Shown: positions 1-6,332 of the stretch, piece after piece | Numbering within the stretch: position 1 is the first letter of the stretch | How the letters are laid out: every line of letters starts with the position of its first letter | Assembly (NCBI GenBank): GCA_019312705.1 | Contig: JAFDCW010000197.1 | Span: 1-7,484 of the forward strand | DNA: 7,484 nt | Reading direction: 5' to 3' | From: Deltaproteobacteria bacterium | GTDB lineage: Bacteria > Myxococcota > Polyangia > Polyangiales > B10-G4 | The notes under the pieces: model-generated | What the model was told of the DNA's origin: nothing | Databases searched by the model: none | The model's input: only the letters and a program-made list of their open reading frames with translations | Made by a program: the position numbers and the translations under genes

Positions 1-16
1 GGAGAGGCATCGCGGC

Positions 17-1237
17 TCAGCCGTCGATCCAGAGCGTCACGAGGCTCTCCTCGGCGGGCACCCCAAGGCGCAGGGGAAAACCATAGTGGCCCGTGCCCCG
101 GTGCACGTAGAGGCGGTCTCGGCCGCGGGCCCAGAGGCCGTGGTCGGGCATGGAACTCAGGCCGGAGACGAAGGTCCATGGCAGCCCCAGACTGACGAGG
201 CCGATCTGACCGCCATGGGTGTGGCCGGCGAAGACGATGTCTCCGTGCCCCTCGGGAAGGTGGCGGAATGCACCCGGGTCGTGCAGTAAGATGACGCGCA
301 GATGGCCGTCGCGGCGCGGATACTTCTCCGCCAACGCAGCGAGGTGTCCGGCCCGGTCACGGAACACGAAATCGGCGCCGACGATCTGCACCGACCCGGC
401 CTTCGTATCGAGGGTCGCCTCTTCGTCGACGAGGAGTGTGATGCCGTGGGCGGCGCACGCACCGCGGACGATCTCCGGCGCCTCGTGATCGTGGTTCCCG
501 AAACAAGCGAAGACCCGCCCCTCTGCTTGGGCGAGGGGCTCGAGGGCGCGCTCGAGGTGCTCGGGGTCCTGCTGCGACTCCATCGTCAGGAAATCACCGG
601 TCAGCAAGATCAGGTCGGGCTCGCGACTCACGGCGCGCTCGCAGATAGCTCGCAGACGCGACACGGACATGAAGGGCCCGAGGTGGGGGTCGGTGATCTG
701 CACGATACGCAAAGTTCGCCCCTCCCCGGAAGAACCACGGGGATGACGGGCGACGCCTCGGGCCGCGACGACCTCTCCGTCGAGGCGCACATCGACTTCT
801 TCGGATGCGAGGGTCACGGACTGAAGCAGACCAACTGCGGCCAAGGCGAAGGGCAACCACGGGGCCCAGGGCTCGAAACCTACCGCTACCGCGGCGGACC
901 ACGGTACGGCGAGGATCATGGCGGCGGCGAAGAACATGCCCGGCATGGTGACCACGAGGCGCCACGGGAGCGGGCGCATGCGCGCCCAGATGAGGGAGCC
1001 AAAGTGCAGGAATACCGCCCCGTGCAGCCAGAGGTATGCCGGCCAACACCACTCGAAGTAGGGGTAGAGCGCGACCGCCGACGCGCTGTGGACGCCGAGC
1101 ATCACCGCCGCAAAAACGCCGAAAAAGCGTCCCCGGAGGACCCCCGCGGCGACGACGACGACGAACCACGCGAAAACGGTGACCGAGGTAAATCCGAGCA
1201 CTAAGAGGGAATGTGGGGTCCGCGCGCTAGAGAGCAA
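17..1237 (-). CDS. Membrane-anchored calcineurin-like metallophosphoesterase (YaeI/YkuE type)
   Basis: A 406-residue protein with two parts. Residues about 11-145 carry four or five hydrophobic segments (roughly 11-33, 38-58, 66-85, 94-116 and 124-144), so the protein is anchored in the inner membrane. Residues about 176-404 form a metallophosphoesterase domain with the full set of di-metal motifs: DPHLG (Asp183, His185), GDF (Asp215), GNHDHE (Asn248, His249), LLHD (His319) and GHTHGG (His339, His341). The family hydrolyses phosphoester or pyrophosphate bonds; the closest well-known layout is YaeI/YkuE, some relatives of which act on lipid-linked substrates, but the substrate here is not readable. 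The start is uncertain. TTG at 1237 has AGAAAGG three bases upstream, while an in-frame GTG at 1201 would give 394 residues and still keep the first membrane segment. It is transcribed divergently from the gene at 1283. Domain identity is secure; the exact role is unknown. Confidence 0.93.
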   Translation of the reverse strand: MLSSARTPHSLLVLGFTSVTVFAWFVVVVAAGVLRGRFFGVFAAVMLGVHSASAVALYPYFEWCWPAYLWLHGAVFLHFGSLIWARMRPLPWRLVVTMPGMFFAAAMILAVPWSAAVAVGFEPWAPWLPFALAAVGLLQSVTLASEEVDVRLDGEVVAARGVARHPRGSSGEGRTLRIVQITDPHLGPFMSVSRLRAICERAVSREPDLILLTGDFLTMESQQDPEHLERALEPLAQAEGRVFACFGNHDHEAPEIVRGACAAHGITLLVDEEATLDTKAGSVQIVGADFVFRDRAGHLAALAEKYPRRDGHLRVILLHDPGAFRHLPEGHGDIVFAGHTHGGQIGLVSLGLPWTFVSGLSSMPDHGLWARGRDRLYVHRGTGHYGFPLRLGVPAEESLVTLWIDG

Positions 1238-1270
1238 CCGCCTTTCTGGCCAGTACCGGTGTCACGTTGC

Positions 1271-1276
1271 TAGGTT
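1271..1276 (+). promoter_or_regulatory. Candidate -10 element for the gene at 1283, leaderless-type
   Basis: TAGGTT fits the TANNNT form of a -10 element and is preceded by TGC at 1268-1270, an extended -10 (TGn). The GTG start at 1283 lies six bases downstream, where transcription would be expected to begin, and no Shine-Dalgarno sequence precedes the start. The same arrangement recurs before the gene at 6345. No convincing -35 is visible. The element plus the next base, TAGGTTA, reads TAACCTA on the other strand, so it could also serve the divergent phosphoesterase gene. This is inference from pattern only. Confidence 0.35.
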
Positions 1277-1282
1277 ACGAGC

Positions 1283-2095
1283 GTGGAGAGCACGTCCTCA
1301 GAAGTGGGTTTGTCCGTCGTGCGCTCCGCGATCGAGGGGCATGTCGGTCGCGACCGAGCGCCCACGATCATCTTCGAGGCGCTCTCCGCGCTCCCTGAAG
1401 GCGAAGATATTCCCCGAGGCCGCGGGGCCCTGGCCGCCTTCATCACCGGCCCCTTGACGGCGACCCTCAAAAGGCACTTTGGGCGCGAGAGTGCAGCCGG
1501 GGCGATCACCTCGGTCCAGTCCGCCCTCGCCGTGGCGACGTCGGGCTTGGCCCCGGCCCCGGTGCCCGTCGACATCGACGTGACCTTCTCTGACTCCGAT
1601 TGGCCAGAGGTCGCGGTCGAAGAACCTACCGATGTCTCCGGGGGCGCAAAGGGCGGAGAGGCCGCCGCGCCCGGAAGCAGTCGACCCACCATCTCCGTCA
1701 GCCGGGAGATGTACGAGGACCAGGACACCGTGTCCATCGTGGTCCTAGCGCGCACGCCGCGCCTCGCCCAGCGCATCCGCACGGCCTTTGGGGGCCACCG
1801 CATCGACATCGCGCTCTGTTCCAAGCGCCATGACCTTGCCGAGCATCTCGACTCCCTCACTCCGGAGATCGTGATCGTCGACGGACAGGATGCCCCCGAC
1901 CTGACGCCCCAGGAGCTCGCCGACCTCGTCGCGAGTGCTCCGGTCGCGACCCTCACCGTCGTGTGGGCCAGCGACCAACCATGGGGAAGCGCTGCAGTCG
2001 TGTCCCTGAAGCGCATCGGCGCGACGTTCGCGAAAGTACCCCGGTCGTCGAGCGTGGATACGATGCTCGACTACATTCGCGCGCGCCTGCCCTGA
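1283..2095 (+). CDS. Unrecognised protein with C-terminal degenerate receiver-like domain
   Basis: A 270-residue, probably cytoplasmic protein with no signal peptide or membrane segment. Residues about 5-87 look like a compact helical domain that I do not recognise. Residues about 88-145 are a low-complexity linker rich in Ala, Gly, Pro and acidic residues. Residues about 148-269 follow the alternating strand/helix layout of a response-regulator receiver: first strand VSIVVLA, then PEIVIVDGQD with Asp200 at the phosphoacceptor place, a later strand ending WAS (Ser230 near the usual Thr/Ser), and FAKVP with Lys251 at the conserved Lys place. The acidic pair that normally follows the first strand is absent (ARTP instead of DDD), so Mg2+ binding and phosphorylation are doubtful; it may act as a pseudo-receiver for protein contacts. 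The GTG start has no Shine-Dalgarno but sits six bases after a -10-like hexamer. The CDS call is firm; the receiver call is moderate and the function unknown. Confidence 0.85.
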   Translation: MESTSSEVGLSVVRSAIEGHVGRDRAPTIIFEALSALPEGEDIPRGRGALAAFITGPLTATLKRHFGRESAAGAITSVQSALAVATSGLAPAPVPVDIDVTFSDSDWPEVAVEEPTDVSGGAKGGEAAAPGSSRPTISVSREMYEDQDTVSIVVLARTPRLAQRIRTAFGGHRIDIALCSKRHDLAEHLDSLTPEIVIVDGQDAPDLTPQELADLVASAPVATLTVVWASDQPWGSAAVVSLKRIGATFAKVPRSSSVDTMLDYIRARLP

Positions 2096-2226
2096 ACACC
2101 CCGCCATCGGCTTGACAAGGCCGAGAGATCATCCCAGGAAAGTACCGTGGAAGCGTTTCGAACGGTCCGCGCACGGCTTGGTCGTCCACAGATGGGATGG
2201 GTACTCGTGAGGGGCCCGGTGGGGTG

Positions 2227-2772
2227 ATGAGCAATACGGGGGAACACGAAGAAGAGCGCCGCTGGGGACGAGTGATTCGTCTCTCCGCGCGACGTAAGCC
2301 GGCCAACGATTCGGGAAACCGAACGCGGGCGGCTGCGATATGGGAGAAGCCCGAGGCGGCGGTCCGCGGGATCCTGTCGCGCCTCGATACGCGCTCCGAG
2401 CGTTTCCTCGCATCACGTCAGGCCGTGAACCTTCCGCGGCCGGTCGCAGCCTTCGCAGCGAGGGCCGTATTTGCCTTCGAGGCCTGCGCCGCAGCGGGTC
2501 GCAACGCGAGCTGGGGTTCCTTCGACGTCAGTTCCTTCGCTCGGTGGTTGGGCAAACGCGAAAATCTGCATCCAGCGATCGTCCCCGACCTTTTCCGCGC
2601 TCTCCGGGGCGTATTCAGCTGGCTGGTCGTCGAGAAGGAGATCGATGCGGTGACGGCGGCGCAGATCGTCGAAGACCTCGAAGCCACCGAAGATGAGTTC
2701 GTGCACGACGTCATCGACCGGCACCTCGCCAACGAAGTGATCGCCGAGCCGAAGGTCGTCGCGCCCTCTTGA
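2227..2772 (+). CDS. Hypothetical alpha-helical protein, function unknown
   Basis: A 181-residue soluble protein of no family I can name. Residues 1-40 are polar and charged, probably disordered (many Glu, Arg and Lys). Residues about 42-92 and 98-172 read as two helical blocks. The second block (SFDVSSFARWL, then LFRALRGVFSWLV near residues 122-134) loosely resembles the helical core-binding domain at the N-terminus of tyrosine recombinases, but there is no catalytic domain and the likeness is weak. Strong G/C third-position bias from about residue 60 onward supports real coding. An ATG at 2197, ten codons upstream, is also in frame; I prefer 2227 because the G-rich stretch GGTGGGGTG lies directly before it and 2197 has no recognisable ribosome-binding site. 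It lies 131 bases after the receiver-like gene and 51 bases before the CoA-transferase gene, on the same strand, so co-transcription with either is possible but unproven. Confidence 0.75.
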   Translation: MSNTGEHEEERRWGRVIRLSARRKPANDSGNRTRAAAIWEKPEAAVRGILSRLDTRSERFLASRQAVNLPRPVAAFAARAVFAFEACAAAGRNASWGSFDVSSFARWLGKRENLHPAIVPDLFRALRGVFSWLVVEKEIDAVTAAQIVEDLEATEDEFVHDVIDRHLANEVIAEPKVVAPS

Positions 2773-2797
2773 GGCGCGCAGATTTCTAGCCCCCCCC

Positions 2798-2810
2798 ATC
2801 CCACCGGGAT
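2798..2810 (+). other. Small perfect hairpin ahead of the CoA-transferase ribosome-binding site
   Basis: ATCCC-ACC-GGGAT forms a five-base-pair stem with a three-base loop, preceded by a run of eight C residues (2790-2797). It ends three bases before the GAGGAG at 2814. It lacks a T-run long enough to call it an intrinsic terminator, and a stem this short may be chance. Confidence 0.25.
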
Positions 2811-2813
2811 TTC

Positions 2814-2819
2814 GAGGAG
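2814..2819 (+). promoter_or_regulatory. Ribosome-binding site of the CoA-transferase gene
   Basis: GAGGAG is a near-consensus Shine-Dalgarno, four bases before the ATG at 2824. The spacing is slightly short, but this is the clearest ribosome-binding site in the window and fixes the start of the CoA-transferase gene. Confidence 0.7.
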
Positions 2820-2823
2820 CGCG

Positions 2824-3999
2824 ATGGACGAAGGCACCCGCCCCCTCGACGGCATTCGGGTACTCGAGGTCGGCCAACTGCTCGCCGGCCCCTTCGCCGG
2901 AACCTACCTCGGCTACTTCGGCGCCGATGTCGTGAAGGTCGAACCCCCGAGCGGCGACCCGATCCGAAGCTGGCGGCTCCTCGACGACGACGGCACGTCC
3001 CTGTGGTGGCGCAGCCTCGCGCGCAACAAACGCTCGATCGCTCTCGACCTCCGGACCGCCGACGGGCGCGACGAGTTCCACCGCCTCGTCGGGGCCGCCG
3101 ATGTACTCATCGAGAACTTCCGCCCCGGGCGCATGGAGGAGTGGGGCCTAGGCCCTGACGTACTGCTCCGGGAAGACCCACGGTTGGTCTACGCTCGCAT
3201 CTCCGGCTTCGGCCAGACCGGCCCCTACCGCGAGCGGCCCGGCTACGCTGCGGTGTGCGAGGCCATGGGCGGTCTCAGGCACCTCATCGGGCATCCGGAC
3301 ACCGCCCCGGTCCGCGCAAACCTCAGCCTCGGCGACACCCTCGGCGGGCTGCACGCCGCCCTCGGCATTCTCCTCGCTCTCCGGCACCGGGACCAGACGG
3401 GTCAGGGACAGGTCGTCGACGTCGCCCTGACCGAGGCGGTCTTCAACGTACTCGAGTCGGTCGTCCCAGAACACGACCGGTTCGGGGTCTCCCGCCCACC
3501 GTCGGGTACGACGGTCACCGGCATCGTGCCCTCCAACGCCTACCCCTGCACAGGCGGACGGTGGGTGGTGATCGGCGCCAACGGCGACTCCATCTTCCGG
3601 CGGCTCATGGCGACCATCGGTCGGGACGACCTCGCCGACGACCCGAGCCTCGCCGGCAACCCCGGACGCGTAGCGCGCGCCTCGGAGCTCGACGGTGCGA
3701 TCTCCGACTGGACGGCCACCCGCAGCGCCGAAGAGGTCTCGCGAATACTCGAGGCCGTCGCCGTGCCGGTGGGTCGTATCTATGACGCCGCAGAGTTGCG
3801 GGCCGATCCGCACTTCGAAGCGCGCGGGCTCTTCGAAAAAATCGAGGTCCGGGGCAAGCCCCTCACCGTCGGCGCCCTCGCCCCGCGCCTCGAGCTCACC
3901 CCGGGGCGCACCGTGAGCGCGGGGCCAGACCTCGACGCGGACCGAATCTCCATCCTCGGCGACTGGCTCCCTTCTCGCGGGCCCACTTCGGCCACATAG
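2824..3999 (+). CDS. Family III CoA transferase (CaiB/BaiF)
   Basis: A 391-residue cytoplasmic enzyme matching family III CoA transferases along its length, the usual size being about 380-430 residues. These enzymes move CoA from an acyl-CoA donor to a carboxylic acid through an Asp-bound intermediate. Visible family landmarks are GQLLAGPFAG near residues 17-26, GADVVKVEPPSGDPIR at 33-48, NKRSIALDLR at 68-77, ADVLIENFRPG at 92-102, ISGFGQTGPY at 126-135, and SLGDTLGG with the expected catalytic Asp171. TGQGQVVDVAL at 192-202 and the C-terminal AVPVGRIYDAAEL segment complete the fold. The substrate cannot be read from sequence; relatives act on oxalate, carnitine, bile acids, aromatic acids and succinate/methyl-malate-type acids. 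The FemAB-like gene begins seven bases downstream, suggesting one transcript. Nothing looks truncated. Confidence 0.95.
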   Translation: MDEGTRPLDGIRVLEVGQLLAGPFAGTYLGYFGADVVKVEPPSGDPIRSWRLLDDDGTSLWWRSLARNKRSIALDLRTADGRDEFHRLVGAADVLIENFRPGRMEEWGLGPDVLLREDPRLVYARISGFGQTGPYRERPGYAAVCEAMGGLRHLIGHPDTAPVRANLSLGDTLGGLHAALGILLALRHRDQTGQGQVVDVALTEAVFNVLESVVPEHDRFGVSRPPSGTTVTGIVPSNAYPCTGGRWVVIGANGDSIFRRLMATIGRDDLADDPSLAGNPGRVARASELDGAISDWTATRSAEEVSRILEAVAVPVGRIYDAAELRADPHFEARGLFEKIEVRGKPLTVGALAPRLELTPGRTVSAGPDLDADRISILGDWLPSRGPTSAT

Positions 4000-4006
4000 T
4001 CGACGC

Positions 4007-5167
4007 GTGCGCCTCCGCGTAATCACCGACCTCCGCGATATCGACGCCGACGCCTGGGATGCGCTGGCCGGCGACGATGATCCCTTCGTCGACCACGCCT
4101 TCCTCCAGGCCCTCGAAGAGAGCGGCTCGGTGGGCGCAGAAACGGGATGGATGCCTTGCCATCTCACCGTCTGGGACGACGCCGGGGAGCTCGTCGGAGC
4201 GCTGCCCTTCTACGAGAAGTCCCACAGCTACGGCGAATACATCTTCGACTGGGCCTGGGCCGACGCCGCCATGCGCATCGGCCTACCCTACTACCCCAAG
4301 CTCGTCTCGATGACGCCCCTGACCCCGGCCACCGGGCGTCGCGTGCTCTTTCGGCGAGGCCCGGACTCCGGGGGGATCGTCGCCGCGCTGGTATCCGGCG
4401 CCCTCGAGATGGCCCGGTCCATCGAAGCGTCGTCCATTCACTTCAACTTCCTCGAGAAGGAAGAGCGTGACGCATTGATCGTGCACCCCGAGCTGATGCC
4501 TCGCCTGACGCAGCAGTTCCATTGGCACAACGACGGCTACGGGTGCTTCGACGATTTCCTCGCGGCGCTCCGGTCACCGAACCGAAAGCAGATACGCAAA
4601 GAGCGGCGCCGGGTGAAAGAAGCCAACCTCGAGGTGAGAGTGAAGCGGGGGCCCGACCTCGACGAGCGTGATTGGCGCGCCCTCGCCCACTTCTACCGCG
4701 ACACCTGTCGCCGGAAGGGCTCCTTCCCGTACCTCACGACGCGTTTCTTCGAGCTCTTGCCGGAGCGCCTGGGGCACCGGGTCGTCGCAGCCCTGGCCTA
4801 CGAGGGAAGCCGCCCGGTCGCAGGCACACTGAACTTCGAAAAGGGAGCCCACCTCTATGGCCGCTACTGGGGCTCCGAATCCGACTACGACATGCTGCAC
4901 TTCGAGCTCTGCTACTACCAGCTCATCGAGCGCGCCATCGACCGGGGCCTCACCCGCTTCGAGGCCGGAGCCCAGGGCATGCACAAGCTCAAGCGCGGGC
5001 TGATGCCTTCGCCGATCCACAGCGTGCATTGGGTCCGCCACCCGGTGCTGGCGGGGGCCGTGGCCGAATTTCTCCCGCGGGAGGCCCACGGCACGGCCAT
5101 GCAGATCGAAGAGTTGGGCGAACGGGGCCCCTTCAAACGCACCGAACAAAAATCGCCGCCCGACTGA
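4007..5167 (+). CDS. FemAB-like protein (COG3146/DUF482 type), GNAT fold
   Basis: A 386-residue protein that I recognise as the FemAB_like family (PF04339/COG3146), often labelled a predicted N-acyltransferase. Characteristic blocks are all present: WDAL at 17-20, DPFVDHAFLQALEESGSVG at 25-43, KSHSYGEYIFDWAWADA at 71-87, PYYPKLV at 94-100, a basic RKQIRKERRRV stretch at 193-203, LYGRYWG at 283-289, LHFELCYYQLIE at 297-308 and FEAGAQGMHKLKRGLMP at 318-334. FemA/FemB relatives add amino acids to peptidoglycan precursors from aminoacyl-tRNA, but for this branch the donor and acceptor are, to my knowledge, undefined. The GTG start is seven bases after the CoA-transferase stop, with no clear Shine-Dalgarno, so translational coupling or an internal promoter (CATAGT at 3995-4000, six bases before GTG) is possible. 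No signal peptide or membrane segment is seen. The family length is normal and the gene is intact. Confidence 0.93.
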   Translation: MRLRVITDLRDIDADAWDALAGDDDPFVDHAFLQALEESGSVGAETGWMPCHLTVWDDAGELVGALPFYEKSHSYGEYIFDWAWADAAMRIGLPYYPKLVSMTPLTPATGRRVLFRRGPDSGGIVAALVSGALEMARSIEASSIHFNFLEKEERDALIVHPELMPRLTQQFHWHNDGYGCFDDFLAALRSPNRKQIRKERRRVKEANLEVRVKRGPDLDERDWRALAHFYRDTCRRKGSFPYLTTRFFELLPERLGHRVVAALAYEGSRPVAGTLNFEKGAHLYGRYWGSESDYDMLHFELCYYQLIERAIDRGLTRFEAGAQGMHKLKRGLMPSPIHSVHWVRHPVLAGAVAEFLPREAHGTAMQIEELGERGPFKRTEQKSPPD

Positions 5168-5281
5168 AATAGCGCAGCGACGTCCCCGTAGGGAGGGGGG
5201 CACCCAGCGCGGCACGAGGAATTGCCCTTCGTCGCGCGGGTCGACCCCGGGGCGCGTGCCCACGCAATGGAGACCTCCGTC
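5168..5281. other. 114-bp intergenic stretch, no gene
   Basis: A GC-rich gap between the FemAB-like gene and the repeat protein gene. It contains a G-rich run (5191-5200), the palindrome CCCCGGGG at 5245-5252, and a short GGGC/GCCC inverted repeat at 5250-5261. None is followed by a T-run, so no intrinsic terminator is supported. It also holds a near-miss sigma-54-like motif at 5211-5225, which has one base too many between its two halves. Confidence 0.5.
5269..5272 (+). promoter_or_regulatory. Ribosome-binding site choosing the ATG at 5282
   Basis: GGAG lies nine bases before the ATG at 5282. Two earlier in-frame starts exist: TTG at 5222, whose GAGGA is only one base away, and ATG at 5267, which has no Shine-Dalgarno. 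The site together with the signal peptide that begins exactly at 5282 favours this start. Confidence 0.5.
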
Positions 5282-6271
5282 ATGAACCAGCTACTCATCG
5301 CCCCCCTTGCCGCAGCCATCTTGGCGGCGTTTCTCGTGCCCAGCGCCCCAGCGGCGGCGTGGGATCAGGACCGGGTAACTTTTGGGGCCGACGCCTTCGT
5401 CGCCGAGGGTGAGGTCGTCGACGATCTCATCACGATGGGCGGCAACGCGCGCATCGAAGGCGCAGTCCGGGGCGACGTGCTCACCATGGGGGGAGACCTC
5501 GTGGTGAGCGGCGAGGGCACGGTCCGGGGCGACGTGCTCACCATGGGGGGAGACCTCGTGGTGAGCGGCGAGGGCACGGTCGGCGGCGAGGGGCTGACGA
5601 TGGGCGGCGACGTCGAAGTCGCCGAAGGCGCGCAGATCGTCGGCGGCGCGAGCGCCCTCGGCGGCGGAGTCCATCGAGGAGCAGGCGAAACGCATGCGGT
5701 CGGCGCATCGCAGTTGCCTTCAACGGGTCTAGCGGCCTCCTTCGGCCACGGCCTCGGTGAGTTCCTCGGCGATGCGTTCTCGAGCCTCCTGAACCACTTG
5801 CTTCTCTTCGTCTTCGGCTTGTTTTTGATGGGTCTCACGCCGGAGCGCTTCGAAGCGCTCCAGGTGACGATCATTCGCAAGCCCGCCCCCTCCCTCGGCT
5901 ACGGCCTCCTCGGACTCCTGGCCGCGGTCGTAACCCTGATCGTCGCCGCGATCACCGTCGTCGGCATCCCCGCCGCTATTCTCGGAGCCATCGCGCTTCC
6001 GGTGGTGGTCTATGTAGGCCTCGCCGCCTTCGCAGCGGTATTCGGTGCGGCGCTGCCTTCGGAACGTCTTCGGTCGAGGCCGATGCTTCAGCTCGGCGCC
6101 GGGGTCCTCGCCCTCTGGCTCGTATCCCTCCTCCCGGTTGCCGGCGGCATCGCGACCGTCGTCGCCGCGGCAGTAGGCACCGGGGCATTGATTCAAACGC
6201 GTTTCCACAAGACGGCGATGCTCCCGGCAGACGCCACTCCCCACGGGCCCTACCGAAGCCGGGCCGCTTGA
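5282..6271 (+). CDS. Exported bactofilin-like repeat protein with C-terminal membrane helices
   Basis: A 329-residue envelope protein. Residues 1-26 form a hydrophobic leader ending in SAPAAA, a plausible signal peptidase I site before WDQD. Residues about 43-137 are five consecutive 19-residue units sharing a TMGG or ALGG core, of the kind that builds the beta-helix of bactofilin (polymer-forming) proteins. Units two and three (62-80 and 81-99) are identical in protein and DNA. Residues about 150-305 hold hydrophobic segments (about 166-186, 205-228, 231-257, 271-290 and a weaker 291-304), and the tail after 306 is short and polar. Proteins annotated as polymer-forming with a C-terminal membrane domain share this layout; a scaffold role in the periplasm is inference. 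Starting at TTG 5222 would add 20 residues and bury the signal peptide, so 5282 is preferred. It is probably a stand-alone unit, 114 bases after the FemAB-like gene and 73 before the kinase gene. Confidence 0.87.
   Translation: MNQLLIAPLAAAILAAFLVPSAPAAAWDQDRVTFGADAFVAEGEVVDDLITMGGNARIEGAVRGDVLTMGGDLVVSGEGTVRGDVLTMGGDLVVSGEGTVGGEGLTMGGDVEVAEGAQIVGGASALGGGVHRGAGETHAVGASQLPSTGLAASFGHGLGEFLGDAFSSLLNHLLLFVFGLFLMGLTPERFEALQVTIIRKPAPSLGYGLLGLLAAVVTLIVAAITVVGIPAAILGAIALPVVVYVGLAAFAAVFGAALPSERLRSRPMLQLGAGVLALWLVSLLPVAGGIATVVAAAVGTGALIQTRFHKTAMLPADATPHGPYRSRAA
5465..5578 (+). repeat. Exact 57-bp tandem duplication (two copies)
   Basis: Bases 5465-5521 and 5522-5578 are identical, and the identity runs three bases further (5522-5524 match 5579-5581). 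The period of 57 bases equals 19 codons, one structural unit of the encoded repeat block, so the reading frame is kept. Neighbouring units differ by many substitutions, so this copy arose recently. Confidence 0.95.
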
Positions 6272-6272
6272 G

Positions 6273-6301
6273 CGACCTCTCACGAAGTGGGTCAACGGTC
6301 G
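6273..6301. other. Nested inverted repeat between the repeat-protein and kinase genes
   Basis: CGACC at 6273-6277 pairs with GGTCG at 6297-6301, with CAC-GAA-GTG (6281-6289) nested inside. It begins two bases after the upstream stop codon. There is no T-run, so it may be a weak transcript-end structure, an operator or chance. Confidence 0.2.
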
Positions 6302-6332
6302 ATTCCTTCGTAGCCGGGCTCGACGAGGGCGC

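Noticed and set aside
302..1204. A 300-codon open frame on the plus strand opposite the phosphoesterase gene
   Set aside because: Its product is a low-complexity Gly/Arg/Asp/His/Glu-rich sequence with no motif, and the opposite strand encodes an intact enzyme with all catalytic residues. It is a GC-driven shadow frame.
2112..2117. TTGACA, a perfect -35 hexamer, upstream of the gene at 2227
   Set aside because: No acceptable -10 lies 16-18 bases downstream; the nearest candidates are 9 and 25 bases away. A single hexamer is expected by chance at this length.
2107..2126. Imperfect inverted repeat CGGCTTG/AAGGCCG after the receiver-like gene, considered as a terminator
   Set aside because: The stem needs a bulge and no T-run follows.
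3148..4167. A 339-codon open frame on the minus strand opposite the CoA-transferase gene
   Set aside because: It crosses from one real gene into the next and shows no domain; the product composition is that of an antisense shadow.
5211..5225. GGCACG...TTGC, resembling a sigma-54 -24/-12 promoter before the repeat-protein gene
   Set aside because: There are 11 bases between the GG and GC dinucleotides where 10 are required, and sigma-54 promoters tolerate spacing changes poorly.
5222..5281. TTG at 5222 or ATG at 5267 as the start of the repeat-protein gene
   Set aside because: The added residues have no hydrophobic leader character, would push the signal peptide inward, and neither start has a properly spaced ribosome-binding site.
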